Assembly: GCF_904848585.1 (NCBI RefSeq)
Contig: NZ_CAJHCR010000022.1
Span: forward strand, 55,237-119,236
Length of the DNA: 64,000 nt
Direction of reading: 5' to 3'
From: Paraburkholderia kirstenboschensis
GTDB taxonomy: Bacteria; Pseudomonadota; Gammaproteobacteria; Burkholderiales; Burkholderiaceae
Below the pieces are notes generated by a model that saw nothing but the letters and a program-made list of their open reading frames with translations, did not search any database and was not told the origin of the DNA. The position numbers and the translations under genes were made by a program. Positions 57,012-64,000 of this stretch are shown here, in pieces (the stretch's first letter is position 1; each line of letters begins with the position of its first letter).

Positions 57012-58283
57012 ATGGATATCGACCAGTACATGACCGACCTCGGCCGCCGCGCCCGCCAGGCATCGCGTGCGATGGCGCGGGCGTCGACGGCCGCGAAGAA
57101 TGCCGCGCTCGCGGCGGTGGCCGAAGGCATCGAGCGCGACGCCGCGTTGCTCAAGGAAGCCAATGCGCGCGACCTCGCGCGCGCTCGCGAAAAAGGTCAC
57201 GACGCGGCTTTCATCGACCGGCTGACCTTGTCGGACAAAGCGCTCAAAACGATGGTCGAAGGCTTGCGCCAGGTCGCGGCGCTTGCGGACCCGATCGGCG
57301 AGATCAGCAACTTGAAGTACCGGCCAAGCGGCATTCAGGTCGGGCAGATGCGCGTGCCGCTCGGCGTGATCGGCATCATCTACGAATCGCGTCCCAACGT
57401 GACGATCGACGCCGCCGCGCTCTGCCTGAAGTCGGGCAACGCCACGATCCTGCGCGGCGGTTCCGAAGCGCTTGAATGCAACACGGCGCTCGCGAAGCTG
57501 ATCGGCGAAGGCCTCGAGGCCGCCGGTTTGCCGCAGGACGCCGTGCAGGTGGTGGCGACCTCGGACCGCGCGGCCGTCGGCAAACTGATCACAATGACCG
57601 AATATGTCGACGTGATCGTGCCGCGCGGCGGCAAGAGCCTGATCGAGCGGCTGATGAACGAAGCGCGCGTGCCGATGATCAAGCACCTCGACGGCATCTG
57701 CCACGTGTACGTGGACGATCGCGCGGATCTGACGAAGGCGCTGACCGTGTGCGATAACGCCAAAACGCACCGCTACGGCACGTGCAACACGATGGAGACG
57801 CTGCTGGTCGCGCGCGGCATTGCAGCGGAAGTGTTGCCGCCGCTTGGCAAGCTGTATCGCGAAAAGGAAGTCGAATTGCGCGTGGACGCGGCGGCGCGTG
57901 CCGTGCTGGCCGACGCGGGCGTGGGACCGCTCGTCGATGCAACGGAAGAAGACTGGCGCACCGAATACCTCGCGCCGGTGCTCGCGATCAAAGTGGTCGA
58001 CGATCTGGACGCGGCGATCGAGCACATCAACACGTACAGCTCGCAACATACCGACGCGATCGTCACGGAAGACCACGACCGCGCCATGCGCTTTTTGCGC
58101 GAGGTCGATTCGGCAAGCGTGATGGTGAATGCGTCAACCCGTTTCGCCGATGGCTTCGAGTTCGGACTCGGCGCAGAAATCGGCATCTCCAACGACAAGC
58201 TTCATGCGCGCGGCCCGGTTGGATTGGAAGGGCTGACGTCGCTGAAATATGTCGTGCTCGGGCATGGCGAAGGGCGCCAATAG
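57012..58283 (+). CDS. proA: Gamma-glutamyl phosphate reductase
   Basis: 423-residue aldehyde dehydrogenase-fold enzyme, second step of proline synthesis. VPLGVIGIIYESRPNVTIDAA near residue 118, SGNATILRGGSEA and the catalytic Cys in THRYGTCNTMETLLV near residue 258 are intact. ATG 57012 gives the usual start MDIDQYM; the frame extends eight codons upstream without support. Confidence 0.96.
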   Translation: MDIDQYMTDLGRRARQASRAMARASTAAKNAALAAVAEGIERDAALLKEANARDLARAREKGHDAAFIDRLTLSDKALKTMVEGLRQVAALADPIGEISNLKYRPSGIQVGQMRVPLGVIGIIYESRPNVTIDAAALCLKSGNATILRGGSEALECNTALAKLIGEGLEAAGLPQDAVQVVATSDRAAVGKLITMTEYVDVIVPRGGKSLIERLMNEARVPMIKHLDGICHVYVDDRADLTKALTVCDNAKTHRYGTCNTMETLLVARGIAAEVLPPLGKLYREKEVELRVDAAARAVLADAGVGPLVDATEEDWRTEYLAPVLAIKVVDDLDAAIEHINTYSSQHTDAIVTEDHDRAMRFLREVDSASVMVNASTRFADGFEFGLGAEIGISNDKLHARGPVGLEGLTSLKYVVLGHGEGRQ

Positions 58284-58492
58284 CGCGAATCCGATGGAAT
58301 ACGTGGCCGTGCAACGCGGCCACGTACGACTGCCTGTGTTGGCCTTCCTGTTTCTTCACGTCTTTTTGTTGCTGCGGCGACCGGTCACTTTGCGTTGCGG
58401 TGCATGACCGCCATGATTGCCGCCGCTCGTCACAATGCGCGTTCTGCAAGACGCGCTTTATAAAAATCAACCCGCACCGCAAGGACTCTCCG

Positions 58493-58909
58493 ATGCTCTG
58501 GATCAAGACGTTTCATATCGTTCTGGTCGCTTCCTGGTTCGCCGGCCTGTTCTATTTGCCGCGCATCTTCGTCAACCTGGCAATGGAAACCGAGCCGGCC
58601 GCAGTCAAGCGTCTCCTGCTCATGGCGCGCAAGCTGTTCCGCTTCATGTCGTTCATCGCGGTGCCGGCGCTGATTTGCGGGCTGTGGCTTTGGCTCGTCG
58701 TCGGAATCGGACAAGGGCAGGGGTGGATTCACGCGAAGGTCGGCGTCGTCGTGCTGCTGGTGATTTATCACGCTTACTGTGGCGTGCTGCTGCGAACGTT
58801 CGAGCGCGGAGAAAATCGCCGCACGCACAAGTGGTATCGGATGTTCAACGAACTGCCCGTGCTCGGGATGCTGGCTGCCGTGGCGTTGGTGGTGATCAAG
58901 CCGTTTTGA
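58493..58909 (+). CDS. HemJ/CopD-family membrane protein
   Basis: 138-residue inner-membrane protein with four helices. LWIKTFHIVLVASWFAGLFYLPR has the conserved His in helix 1, GWIHAKVGVVVLLVIYHAYCGVLL the conserved Lys and His in helix 3, and RRTHKWYRMFNELPVLGMLAAV ends it. This is the UPF0093/HemJ pattern; HemJ oxidises protoporphyrinogen IX in bacteria lacking HemG and HemY. Databases often label such genes CopD. ATG 58493 is chosen over long upstream frames that overlap proA. Confidence 0.88.
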   Translation: MLWIKTFHIVLVASWFAGLFYLPRIFVNLAMETEPAAVKRLLLMARKLFRFMSFIAVPALICGLWLWLVVGIGQGQGWIHAKVGVVVLLVIYHAYCGVLLRTFERGENRRTHKWYRMFNELPVLGMLAAVALVVIKPF

Positions 58910-58925
58910 TGTTTTGATACACGTG

Positions 58926-58957
58926 AAGCGTTCGGATGACTAATCATTCGGGCGCTT
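58926..58957 (+). terminator. Hairpin after the HemJ-like gene
   Basis: A 14-bp stem with G-U wobbles (AAGCGTTCGGATGA / TCATTCGGGCGCTT) and a CTAA loop, 16 bp after the stop. The following sequence is not T-rich, so it may be a weak terminator or an mRNA-end stabiliser. Confidence 0.5.
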
Positions 58958-59396
58958 TGCAACGTGACGCGGCGCCGCGTTTCGTGTGACGACCACGTAG
59001 TTGCTTCACTTTCAAAGACGCGGCATTCCCCGCCGCGCAGATGCAAGTGTGAGTGCCACGGAGCTTGAACGCTTCCAGTGCATTCGCTGACTTTGCAGAG
59101 CTCTCAAATTTCCAGTCGCTTCCGTGTCACGCCGATTCGAGGCGACGCGCGCCGGTGCTTTGTCGATTAAGACTACTCTGAATTTTCATGCGGCAAATTG
59201 GCCGCGCTTGTCCGTGTGCGGCAGTTCTCGTCGCTGACATCGGCGGACTCGCTCGGCACCTTCTTTTACTGCGCTGCGCGCATCGCGCAAGCACGTCACG
59301 GCGTTTTCCTTTTCTTCGACTGGGGGGCAACTCATACGGCGAGCCCATTTCCCAGCCTTCGGCGCGCCGTACCGCCTCCGAGTTCGTCTGCAGAAG
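58958..59396 (+). other. Long intergenic region before the exoprotein gene
   Basis: About 440 bp with no convincing gene. Open frames at 59188-59421 and 59198-59410 on the plus strand lack ribosome sites and known domains. No promoter was identified with confidence, yet an intrinsic terminator closes the region at 59397. Confidence 0.45.
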
Positions 59397-59419
59397 CGCC
59401 TTATTCCTAAGGCGTTTTT
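59397..59419 (+). terminator. Intrinsic terminator with no gene in front
   Basis: CGCCTTA (59397-59403) / TAAGGCG (59408-59414), TTCC loop, TTTTT tail. It lies 150 bp before the exoprotein start and nearly 490 bp after the HemJ-like gene. Either it ends an unseen small transcript or it is an attenuator in a long exoprotein leader. Confidence 0.8.
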
Positions 59420-59566
59420 AATCCTTGTCTGATTCTGTCCGTTGGACGCATCTCATATTCTGAATCTCGAACATTAGCAAAGCACGACGGCCCCTAGCCC
59501 CGCTTCGCTGAATGTGCGAGCCGCAGTGTGCGGTTGTCGTGTGTCCAACTTAATTGTGAGTCTTTC

Positions 59567-62500
59567 ATGAACAAGAATCGGTTCCGCCGGGTATTTAGCA
59601 AACGTCTCGGCATGCTCGTCGCTGTTGCGGAGAACGTGGCGAGTCAAGGTAAGCAGGCTGGCGAAAGCGCCGGCGTCGGTCCTTCGGGCCGCGAACTGGG
59701 CGTCGTCTCCACAATGACCGCGGTGGCCGTGGCGCTCGTTGCGCTGCAGCCGTCGGTGGGTCGTGCACAGTCGCTGCCGACCAACGGCCAGGTGATGGCC
59801 GGTCAGGCAAGCATCTCGCAAACCAACCCGAACACGATGACCATCAATCAGGGTACGCAACGTACCGTGATCGACTGGAACTCGTTTAACGTCGGCACGG
59901 GCAACACGGTGCAGTTCAATCAGCCGAACGCCCAGGCGCAGGCGCTGAACCGCGTGACGGGCGGCATCCCGTCGAACATCCAGGGTTCGCTGCTGGCCAA
60001 CGGCCAGGTGCTGATCCAGAACGCGAACGGCGTGCTGTTCAGCAAGGGCTCGGTGGTCAACGTCGGCTCGCTGCTGGCGACGACGAAATCGGTCGACACG
60101 AACTCGTTCATGGCAGGCGGCCCGCTGTCGCTGAAGTCGACGGGCACGAACGCAAGCGTGGTCAACGACGGTTCGATCCAGGCGCAAGGCTACGTGGTCA
60201 TGATGGGCGACCAGGTGCGCAACAGCGGCACGATCACGACGGCGCAAGGCGGCCAGGTCGCGCTCGCCGCGGGCGACAGCGCGATGGTCGCGCTGCCTAA
60301 CGGCCAGGGCATCCAGCTGACGCTGACGAACGCGTCGGCGAATGCGCTGGTGGAAAACAGCGGCAACATCAAGGCCGAAAACGGCTCGGTGCTGCTGACG
60401 GCGCGCGGCAGCAACACGCTGCTGAACACGGTGGTGAATCTGTCGGGCGTGGTGCGCGCAGGCACGGTTGTCGCCGATGCGGGCAACACGGGCGACGTGG
60501 CGGTGACGGGCAAGATCGATGCATCGAACGCAACGGGCGCGGGCGGCACGGTGGTGCTGTCGGGCGACCGCGTAGGTGTGTTCGGCAATGCGAGCGTCGA
60601 CGTGAGCGGCGATGCGGCTGGCGGCAAGGTCATCATCGGCGGTGACAGCCTGCATCAGCTGGCGGGCACGCAGGCGCAAGGCATGCTGCAGGACGGCGTG
60701 AACTTCGCGAACTACACGCAGGTCGATGCGGGCGCAACGATCAAGGCCGACTCGGCCCATGGCAATGGCGGCTTCGTCGAGACGTCGGGTCATAACCTGA
60801 ACGTAGAAGGCGCAGTGAGCGCGGCGGCGCCGGAAGGCAAGGCTGGCCAGTGGCTGATCGATCCGACGAATGTGACGATCAGCACGGGTGCAACCGCCAA
60901 CGAAACGAGCGCGAACGGCACGTTCACGCCGTCGACCAACAGCGCGACGGTGAACAACGGTGCGATCAGCGGCGCGCTGAACGCGGGCACAGACGTGACG
61001 ATCACGACGGCGAGCTCGGGTACGGCGACGGGCAATATCGTGCAGCAGGCGGGCGCAGACATCACGAAGACGGGCGGCGCAGCGGCGAATCTGACGCTGG
61101 CGGCGAATGGCAGCATCACGCTGAACGGCAATATCACGTCGACGTCGAACGCGCTGAACCTGAATCTGGCGGCCGATATTGGCGGCAACCACACCGGGAC
61201 GGTGTACCAGCAGAGCGGCACCATCGATCTGAATGGCGGCAATCTGACGGCGCATGGGGACGTTAGCGGTCAGGCCAGCGGCAATGGCCTCGCGTTAAGC
61301 GGCACAGTGTTGAATGTCGGTGGTGGTTCGATTACGGGCGTGGCCAACACGGGCTCCGGTGTAATCTTCGCAGGCAACTTCACGGAAGTCGGCAACGGCA
61401 CGCTTACGGTGACGGGCTCGTCAAATACCGGTGTCGGCGTTCAGTTGCAAACCGGCAGCATGGCGGTCAGCCAGCACGCCAAGCTGAACATTGCAGGCAG
61501 TTCTGCGGGAGCCCAGGGTGTCTCAAGTTCGGCAAATCTGTCGTTCTCCGATAATGCATTGGTCAATATTTCGGGTACCTCTACAGTCGGCCAAGGTATC
61601 CTTTTTTCGACCGGCCTCAACCTGAAAGACCAGGCACAGCTCGTCGCAAACGGAACGTCAAAGAGTCAAGCTGGCGTCTGGATGCAGGGCAGCAACGGTA
61701 TTGCCGGCAACGCGTCTGCGACGATCATTGGTAAATCTGACAGTTACTTTGGGATTATGGGGGGAAGCGTCAATGTAACGCAGAACGGCTCGCTTAAGTT
61801 CGATGGCGTCTCGAATACTGGTGTGGGAGCGTGGATCTACCAAGTGAACACAAGCGGCAGTGGGACGACTGAAGTTGATGGGGTGTCCAATACTGGCAAT
61901 GGGGTTCAGTTGAGAGTTGGCAACAACGTGACAGATAGCGGCAGCTTTTCTGTGGTTGGCGTTTCGAACTCGGGAGGCGGCGTTGTTTATGATCAGCCCG
62001 GCAGTACGCTGAACATTTCGGGCAATGGCTCCGCGACTATCACCGGCAACTCAACGAATGGTAACGGTGTTGTCCTGAACGATTCGTCGTGCGTGTCAGA
62101 TAATGGTCGTCTGGATATATCCGGAAACTCAGTCAATGGAACCGGCGTTGTTCAAAATAGCAATATCGCGGTCGAGGATGACGGCAAGGTGAACATTTCC
62201 GGCGCGTCGACCAATGGCACGGCAGCCGATGTCAACGGGTCAGTGAGAGCGTCAGGCAATGGCTCAATCAACATCACCGGCGACTCGACCAATGGTTCGG
62301 GTGTGGTGCTTGATCCAAATGGCTCTATCAATATCTCGGGCAATGGCGCGGCTAATATTTCGGGTAACTCGACGAACGGCAATGGCGCGGTCATCGACGG
62401 CAATGTGAACGTGACGGACAACGGTACGGCGAACATTTCCGGTGGCTCGGCCAATGGTTCGGGTGTGGTGGTCGATCCGAATGGCTCGATCAACATCTCG

Positions 62501-64000
62501 GGCAACGGCGCGGCTGATATCTCGGGCAACTCGACGAACGGCAACGGCGCGGTCATCGCTGGTGATGTGAACGTGACGGACAACGGCACGGCGAACATTT
62601 CCGGTGGCTCGACCAATGGTTCGGGTGTGATCGTCGATCCGAATGGTTCGATCAATATTTCGGGCAATGGCGCGGCTGACATCTCGGGCAACTCGACGAA
62701 TGGCAACGGCGCGGTCATCGACGGCAATGTGAACGTGACGGACAACGGCACGGCGAACATCTCCGGTGGCTCGACCAATGGTTCGGGCGTGGTGGTCGAT
62801 CCGAATGGTTCGATCAACATCTCGGGCAACGGCGCGGCTGACATCTCGGGCAACTCGACGAACGGCAACGGCGCGGTCATCGCTGGTGATGTGAACGTGA
62901 CGGACAACGGCACGGCGAACATTTCCGGTGGCTCGACCAATGGTTCGGGCGTGGTGGTGGATCCGAACGGTTCGATCAACGTCTCGGGCAACGGCGCGGC
63001 TGATATCTCGGGCAACTCGACGAACGGCAACGGCGCGGTCATCGACGGCAATGTGAACGTGACGGACAACGGCACGGCGAACATCTCCGGCAACTCGACC
63101 AATGGTTCGGGTGTGGTGGTCGATCCGAACGGTTCGATCAATATCTCGGGCAATGGCGCAACTGACATCTCGGGCAACTCGACCAACGGCAATGGCGCGG
63201 TCATCAACGGCAATGTGAACGTGACGGACAACGGCACGGCGAACATTTCCGGTGGGTCGACCAATGGTTCGGGTGTGATAGTCGATCCGAATGGCTCGGT
63301 CAACATCTCGGGCAATGGCGCGGCTGACATCTCCGGCAACTCGACGAACGGCAACGGTGCGGTCATTGCTGGTGACGTGAACGTGACGGACAACGGCACG
63401 GCTAACATCTCCGGTGGCTCGACCAACGGTTCGGGCGTGATCGTCGATCCGAATGGCTCGGTCAACATCTCGGGCAATGGCGCGGCTGACATCTCGGGTA
63501 ACTCGGCTAACGGCAACGGTGCGGTCATCGACGGCAATGTGAACGTGACGGATAACGGCACGGCGAACATCTCCGGTAACTCGGCCAATGGTTCGGGCGT
63601 GGTGGTGGATCCGAACGGTTCGATCAACATCTCGGGCAACGGCGCGGCCGACATCTCGGGCAACTCGACGAACGGCAACGGCGCGGTCATCGACGGTAAT
63701 GTGAACGTGACCGACAACGGCACGGCGAACATCTCCGGTGGCTCGACCAATGGTTCGGGTGTGATCGTCGATCCGAACGGTTCGATCAACATCTCGGGCA
63801 ACGGCGCGGCCGACATCTCGGGCAACTCGACGAACGGCAACGGCGCGGTCATCGACGGCAATGTGAACGTGACGGACAACGGCACGGCGAACATCTCGGG
63901 CAACAGCACGAATGGCACGGGCGTGATCGTCGATCCGAACGGTTCGATCAACACCTCGGGTAACGGCTCGACGAACATCTCGGGTGATTCGACCAACGGT
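59567..64000 (+). CDS. Two-partner-secretion exoprotein, filamentous haemagglutinin type (3' partial)
   Basis: Open from ATG 59567 to the right edge (over 1470 codons visible, no stop). It begins with an extended signal peptide region (NKNRFRRVFSKRLGMLVAVAE) and a signal ending VGRAQ. The TPS/haemagglutination activity domain follows (INQGTQRTVIDWNSFNVG, LNRVTGGIPSNIQGSLLANG, then WLIDPTNVTIS near residue 428), the part recognised by a TpsB outer-membrane transporter. From residue ~565 the chain becomes Ser/Thr/Asn/Gly-rich beta-helix sequence, and from 62294 it is a 54-residue tandem repeat. Codon usage shifts between 61.3 and 62.3 kb. GTGAG six bases upstream is a weak ribosome site. No tpsB partner lies in the window upstream; it may be downstream. 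Probably a surface adhesin; contact inhibition cannot be judged without the C-terminus. Confidence 0.92.
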   Translation, partial: MNKNRFRRVFSKRLGMLVAVAENVASQGKQAGESAGVGPSGRELGVVSTMTAVAVALVALQPSVGRAQSLPTNGQVMAGQASISQTNPNTMTINQGTQRTVIDWNSFNVGTGNTVQFNQPNAQAQALNRVTGGIPSNIQGSLLANGQVLIQNANGVLFSKGSVVNVGSLLATTKSVDTNSFMAGGPLSLKSTGTNASVVNDGSIQAQGYVVMMGDQVRNSGTITTAQGGQVALAAGDSAMVALPNGQGIQLTLTNASANALVENSGNIKAENGSVLLTARGSNTLLNTVVNLSGVVRAGTVVADAGNTGDVAVTGKIDASNATGAGGTVVLSGDRVGVFGNASVDVSGDAAGGKVIIGGDSLHQLAGTQAQGMLQDGVNFANYTQVDAGATIKADSAHGNGGFVETSGHNLNVEGAVSAAAPEGKAGQWLIDPTNVTISTGATANETSANGTFTPSTNSATVNNGAISGALNAGTDVTITTASSGTATGNIVQQAGADITKTGGAAANLTLAANGSITLNGNITSTSNALNLNLAADIGGNHTGTVYQQSGTIDLNGGNLTAHGDVSGQASGNGLALSGTVLNVGGGSITGVANTGSGVIFAGNFTEVGNGTLTVTGSSNTGVGVQLQTGSMAVSQHAKLNIAGSSAGAQGVSSSANLSFSDNALVNISGTSTVGQGILFSTGLNLKDQAQLVANGTSKSQAGVWMQGSNGIAGNASATIIGKSDSYFGIMGGSVNVTQNGSLKFDGVSNTGVGAWIYQVNTSGSGTTEVDGVSNTGNGVQLRVGNNVTDSGSFSVVGVSNSGGGVVYDQPGSTLNISGNGSATITGNSTNGNGVVLNDSSCVSDNGRLDISGNSVNGTGVVQNSNIAVEDDGKVNISGASTNGTAADVNGSVRASGNGSINITGDSTNGSGVVLDPNGSINISGNGAANISGNSTNGNGAVIDGNVNVTDNGTANISGGSANGSGVVVDPNGSINISGNGAADISGNSTNGNGAVIAGDVNVTDNGTANISGGSTNGSGVIVDPNGSINISGNGAADISGNSTNGNGAVIDGNVNVTDNGTANISGGSTNGSGVVVDPNGSINISGNGAADISGNSTNGNGAVIAGDVNVTDNGTANISGGSTNGSGVVVDPNGSINVSGNGAADISGNSTNGNGAVIDGNVNVTDNGTANISGNSTNGSGVVVDPNGSINISGNGATDISGNSTNGNGAVINGNVNVTDNGTANISGGSTNGSGVIVDPNGSVNISGNGAADISGNSTNGNGAVIAGDVNVTDNGTANISGGSTNGSGVIVDPNGSVNISGNGAADISGNSANGNGAVIDGNVNVTDNGTANISGNSANGSGVVVDPNGSINISGNGAADISGNSTNGNGAVIDGNVNVTDNGTANISGGSTNGSGVIVDPNGSINISGNGAADISGNSTNGNGAVIDGNVNVTDNGTANISGNSTNGTGVIVDPNGSINTSGNGSTNISGDSTNG
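62009..62293 (+). repeat. Decayed copies of the exoprotein repeat
   Basis: Units of 25-27 residues with the same core (xNISGNGxxxITGNSTNGNGVV) but many substitutions and small length changes. They grade into the homogeneous array that starts at 62294. One unit carries a Cys codon, rare in secreted TPS proteins. Confidence 0.75.
62294..64000 (+). repeat. 162-bp tandem repeat, 10.5 copies to window edge
   Basis: GATCC of the DP(N) codons recurs at 62312, 62474, 62636 and then every 162 bp to 63932, with no indels. Each unit codes 54 residues made of two 27-residue halves (INISGNGAADISGNSTNGNG and VNVTDNGTANISGGSTNGSG cores), probably successive beta-helix coils. Copies differ by a few mostly synonymous bases. 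The array continues beyond the window. Confidence 0.95.

Noticed and set aside
58493..58909. Copper resistance protein CopD
   Set aside because: Size, His/Lys positions and C-terminal RRTHKWYRMFNE fit HemJ; no copper genes are nearby.
59474..61255. 593-codon minus-strand frame
   Set aside because: Arg/His-rich shadow of the conserved secretion domain, which has clear protein motifs on the plus strand.
62152..63996. 614-codon open frame on the minus strand
   Set aside because: It is the mirror of the tandem repeat in the exoprotein gene; any open unit stays open in every copy. No start context or family resemblance.

Overview
This 64 kb window is high-GC chromosomal DNA. Gene content and order (ccsA-ampD-nrdAB; accBC-prmA; fur/bamE-dapB; leuS-lptE-holA-proA), plus an SDR/AraFGH sugar cluster and an alanine-lysine histone H1-like protein, point to Burkholderia sensu lato, most likely Paraburkholderia. 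The genus is inferred from the sequence alone. No phage, plasmid functions, transposase, CRISPR array, rRNA or convincing tRNA was seen.

Layout. 1-1.8 kb: end of a cytochrome c assembly gene, a small metal-site protein and ampD. 1.8-7.2 kb: class Ia ribonucleotide reductase (nrdA, nrdB). The nrdA promoter carries two NrdR boxes 31 bp apart, followed by a 12-bp-phased array of DnaA boxes. 7.2-8.6 kb: a hairpin-rich gap and the histone H1-like gene with its terminator. 8.6-16.9 kb, minus strand: glycine-zipper lipoprotein, PfkB kinase, thiol peroxidase, zinc-ribbon membrane protein, prmA, accC, accB, aroQ, a TlpA-like thioredoxin and an unassigned conserved protein. 17.1-23.2 kb, plus strand: mpl, a YqiA-like esterase, an RNB ribonuclease, aroE and mtgA. 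23.2-24.1 kb: two inverted copies of a ~205 bp repeat around 422 bp without a recognisable gene.

24.4-34.9 kb: sugar oxidation and import cluster: IclR regulator, KDGal kinase, KDPGal aldolase, SDR, AraF/G/H-type ABC importer, second SDR, lactonase and aldose epimerase. Together they cover import, mutarotation, C1 oxidation, lactone opening, KDGal phosphorylation and aldol cleavage of galactose (De Ley-Doudoroff type), but no sugar-acid dehydratase is present. 35.1-38.5 kb: pyrF, DUF985 cupin, cinA, pgpA, thiL. 38.7-42.5 kb: malic enzyme and a secreted RNase Sa/barnase-type ribonuclease followed by a barstar-family inhibitor. 42.5-44.7 kb: rsmE, VOC protein, SpeE-like protein. 45.0-48.3 kb: tkt and gap. 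48.5-58.9 kb: fur and bamE (divergent), dapB, exbB/exbD-like genes, leuS, lptE, holA, proA and a HemJ/CopD-like membrane protein.

59.6 kb to the window edge: a very long two-partner-secretion exoprotein (ESPR signal, haemagglutination domain) that runs off the window. Its distal part is 10.5 copies of a 162-bp repeat in perfect register, preceded by decayed copies and a stretch of different codon usage.

The signals most worth a second look are the nrdA control region, the exoprotein repeats, the inverted repeat pair at 23-24 kb, an intrinsic terminator with no gene in front of it at 59.4 kb, and the RNase/barstar pair. No clearly new multi-gene system was identified.
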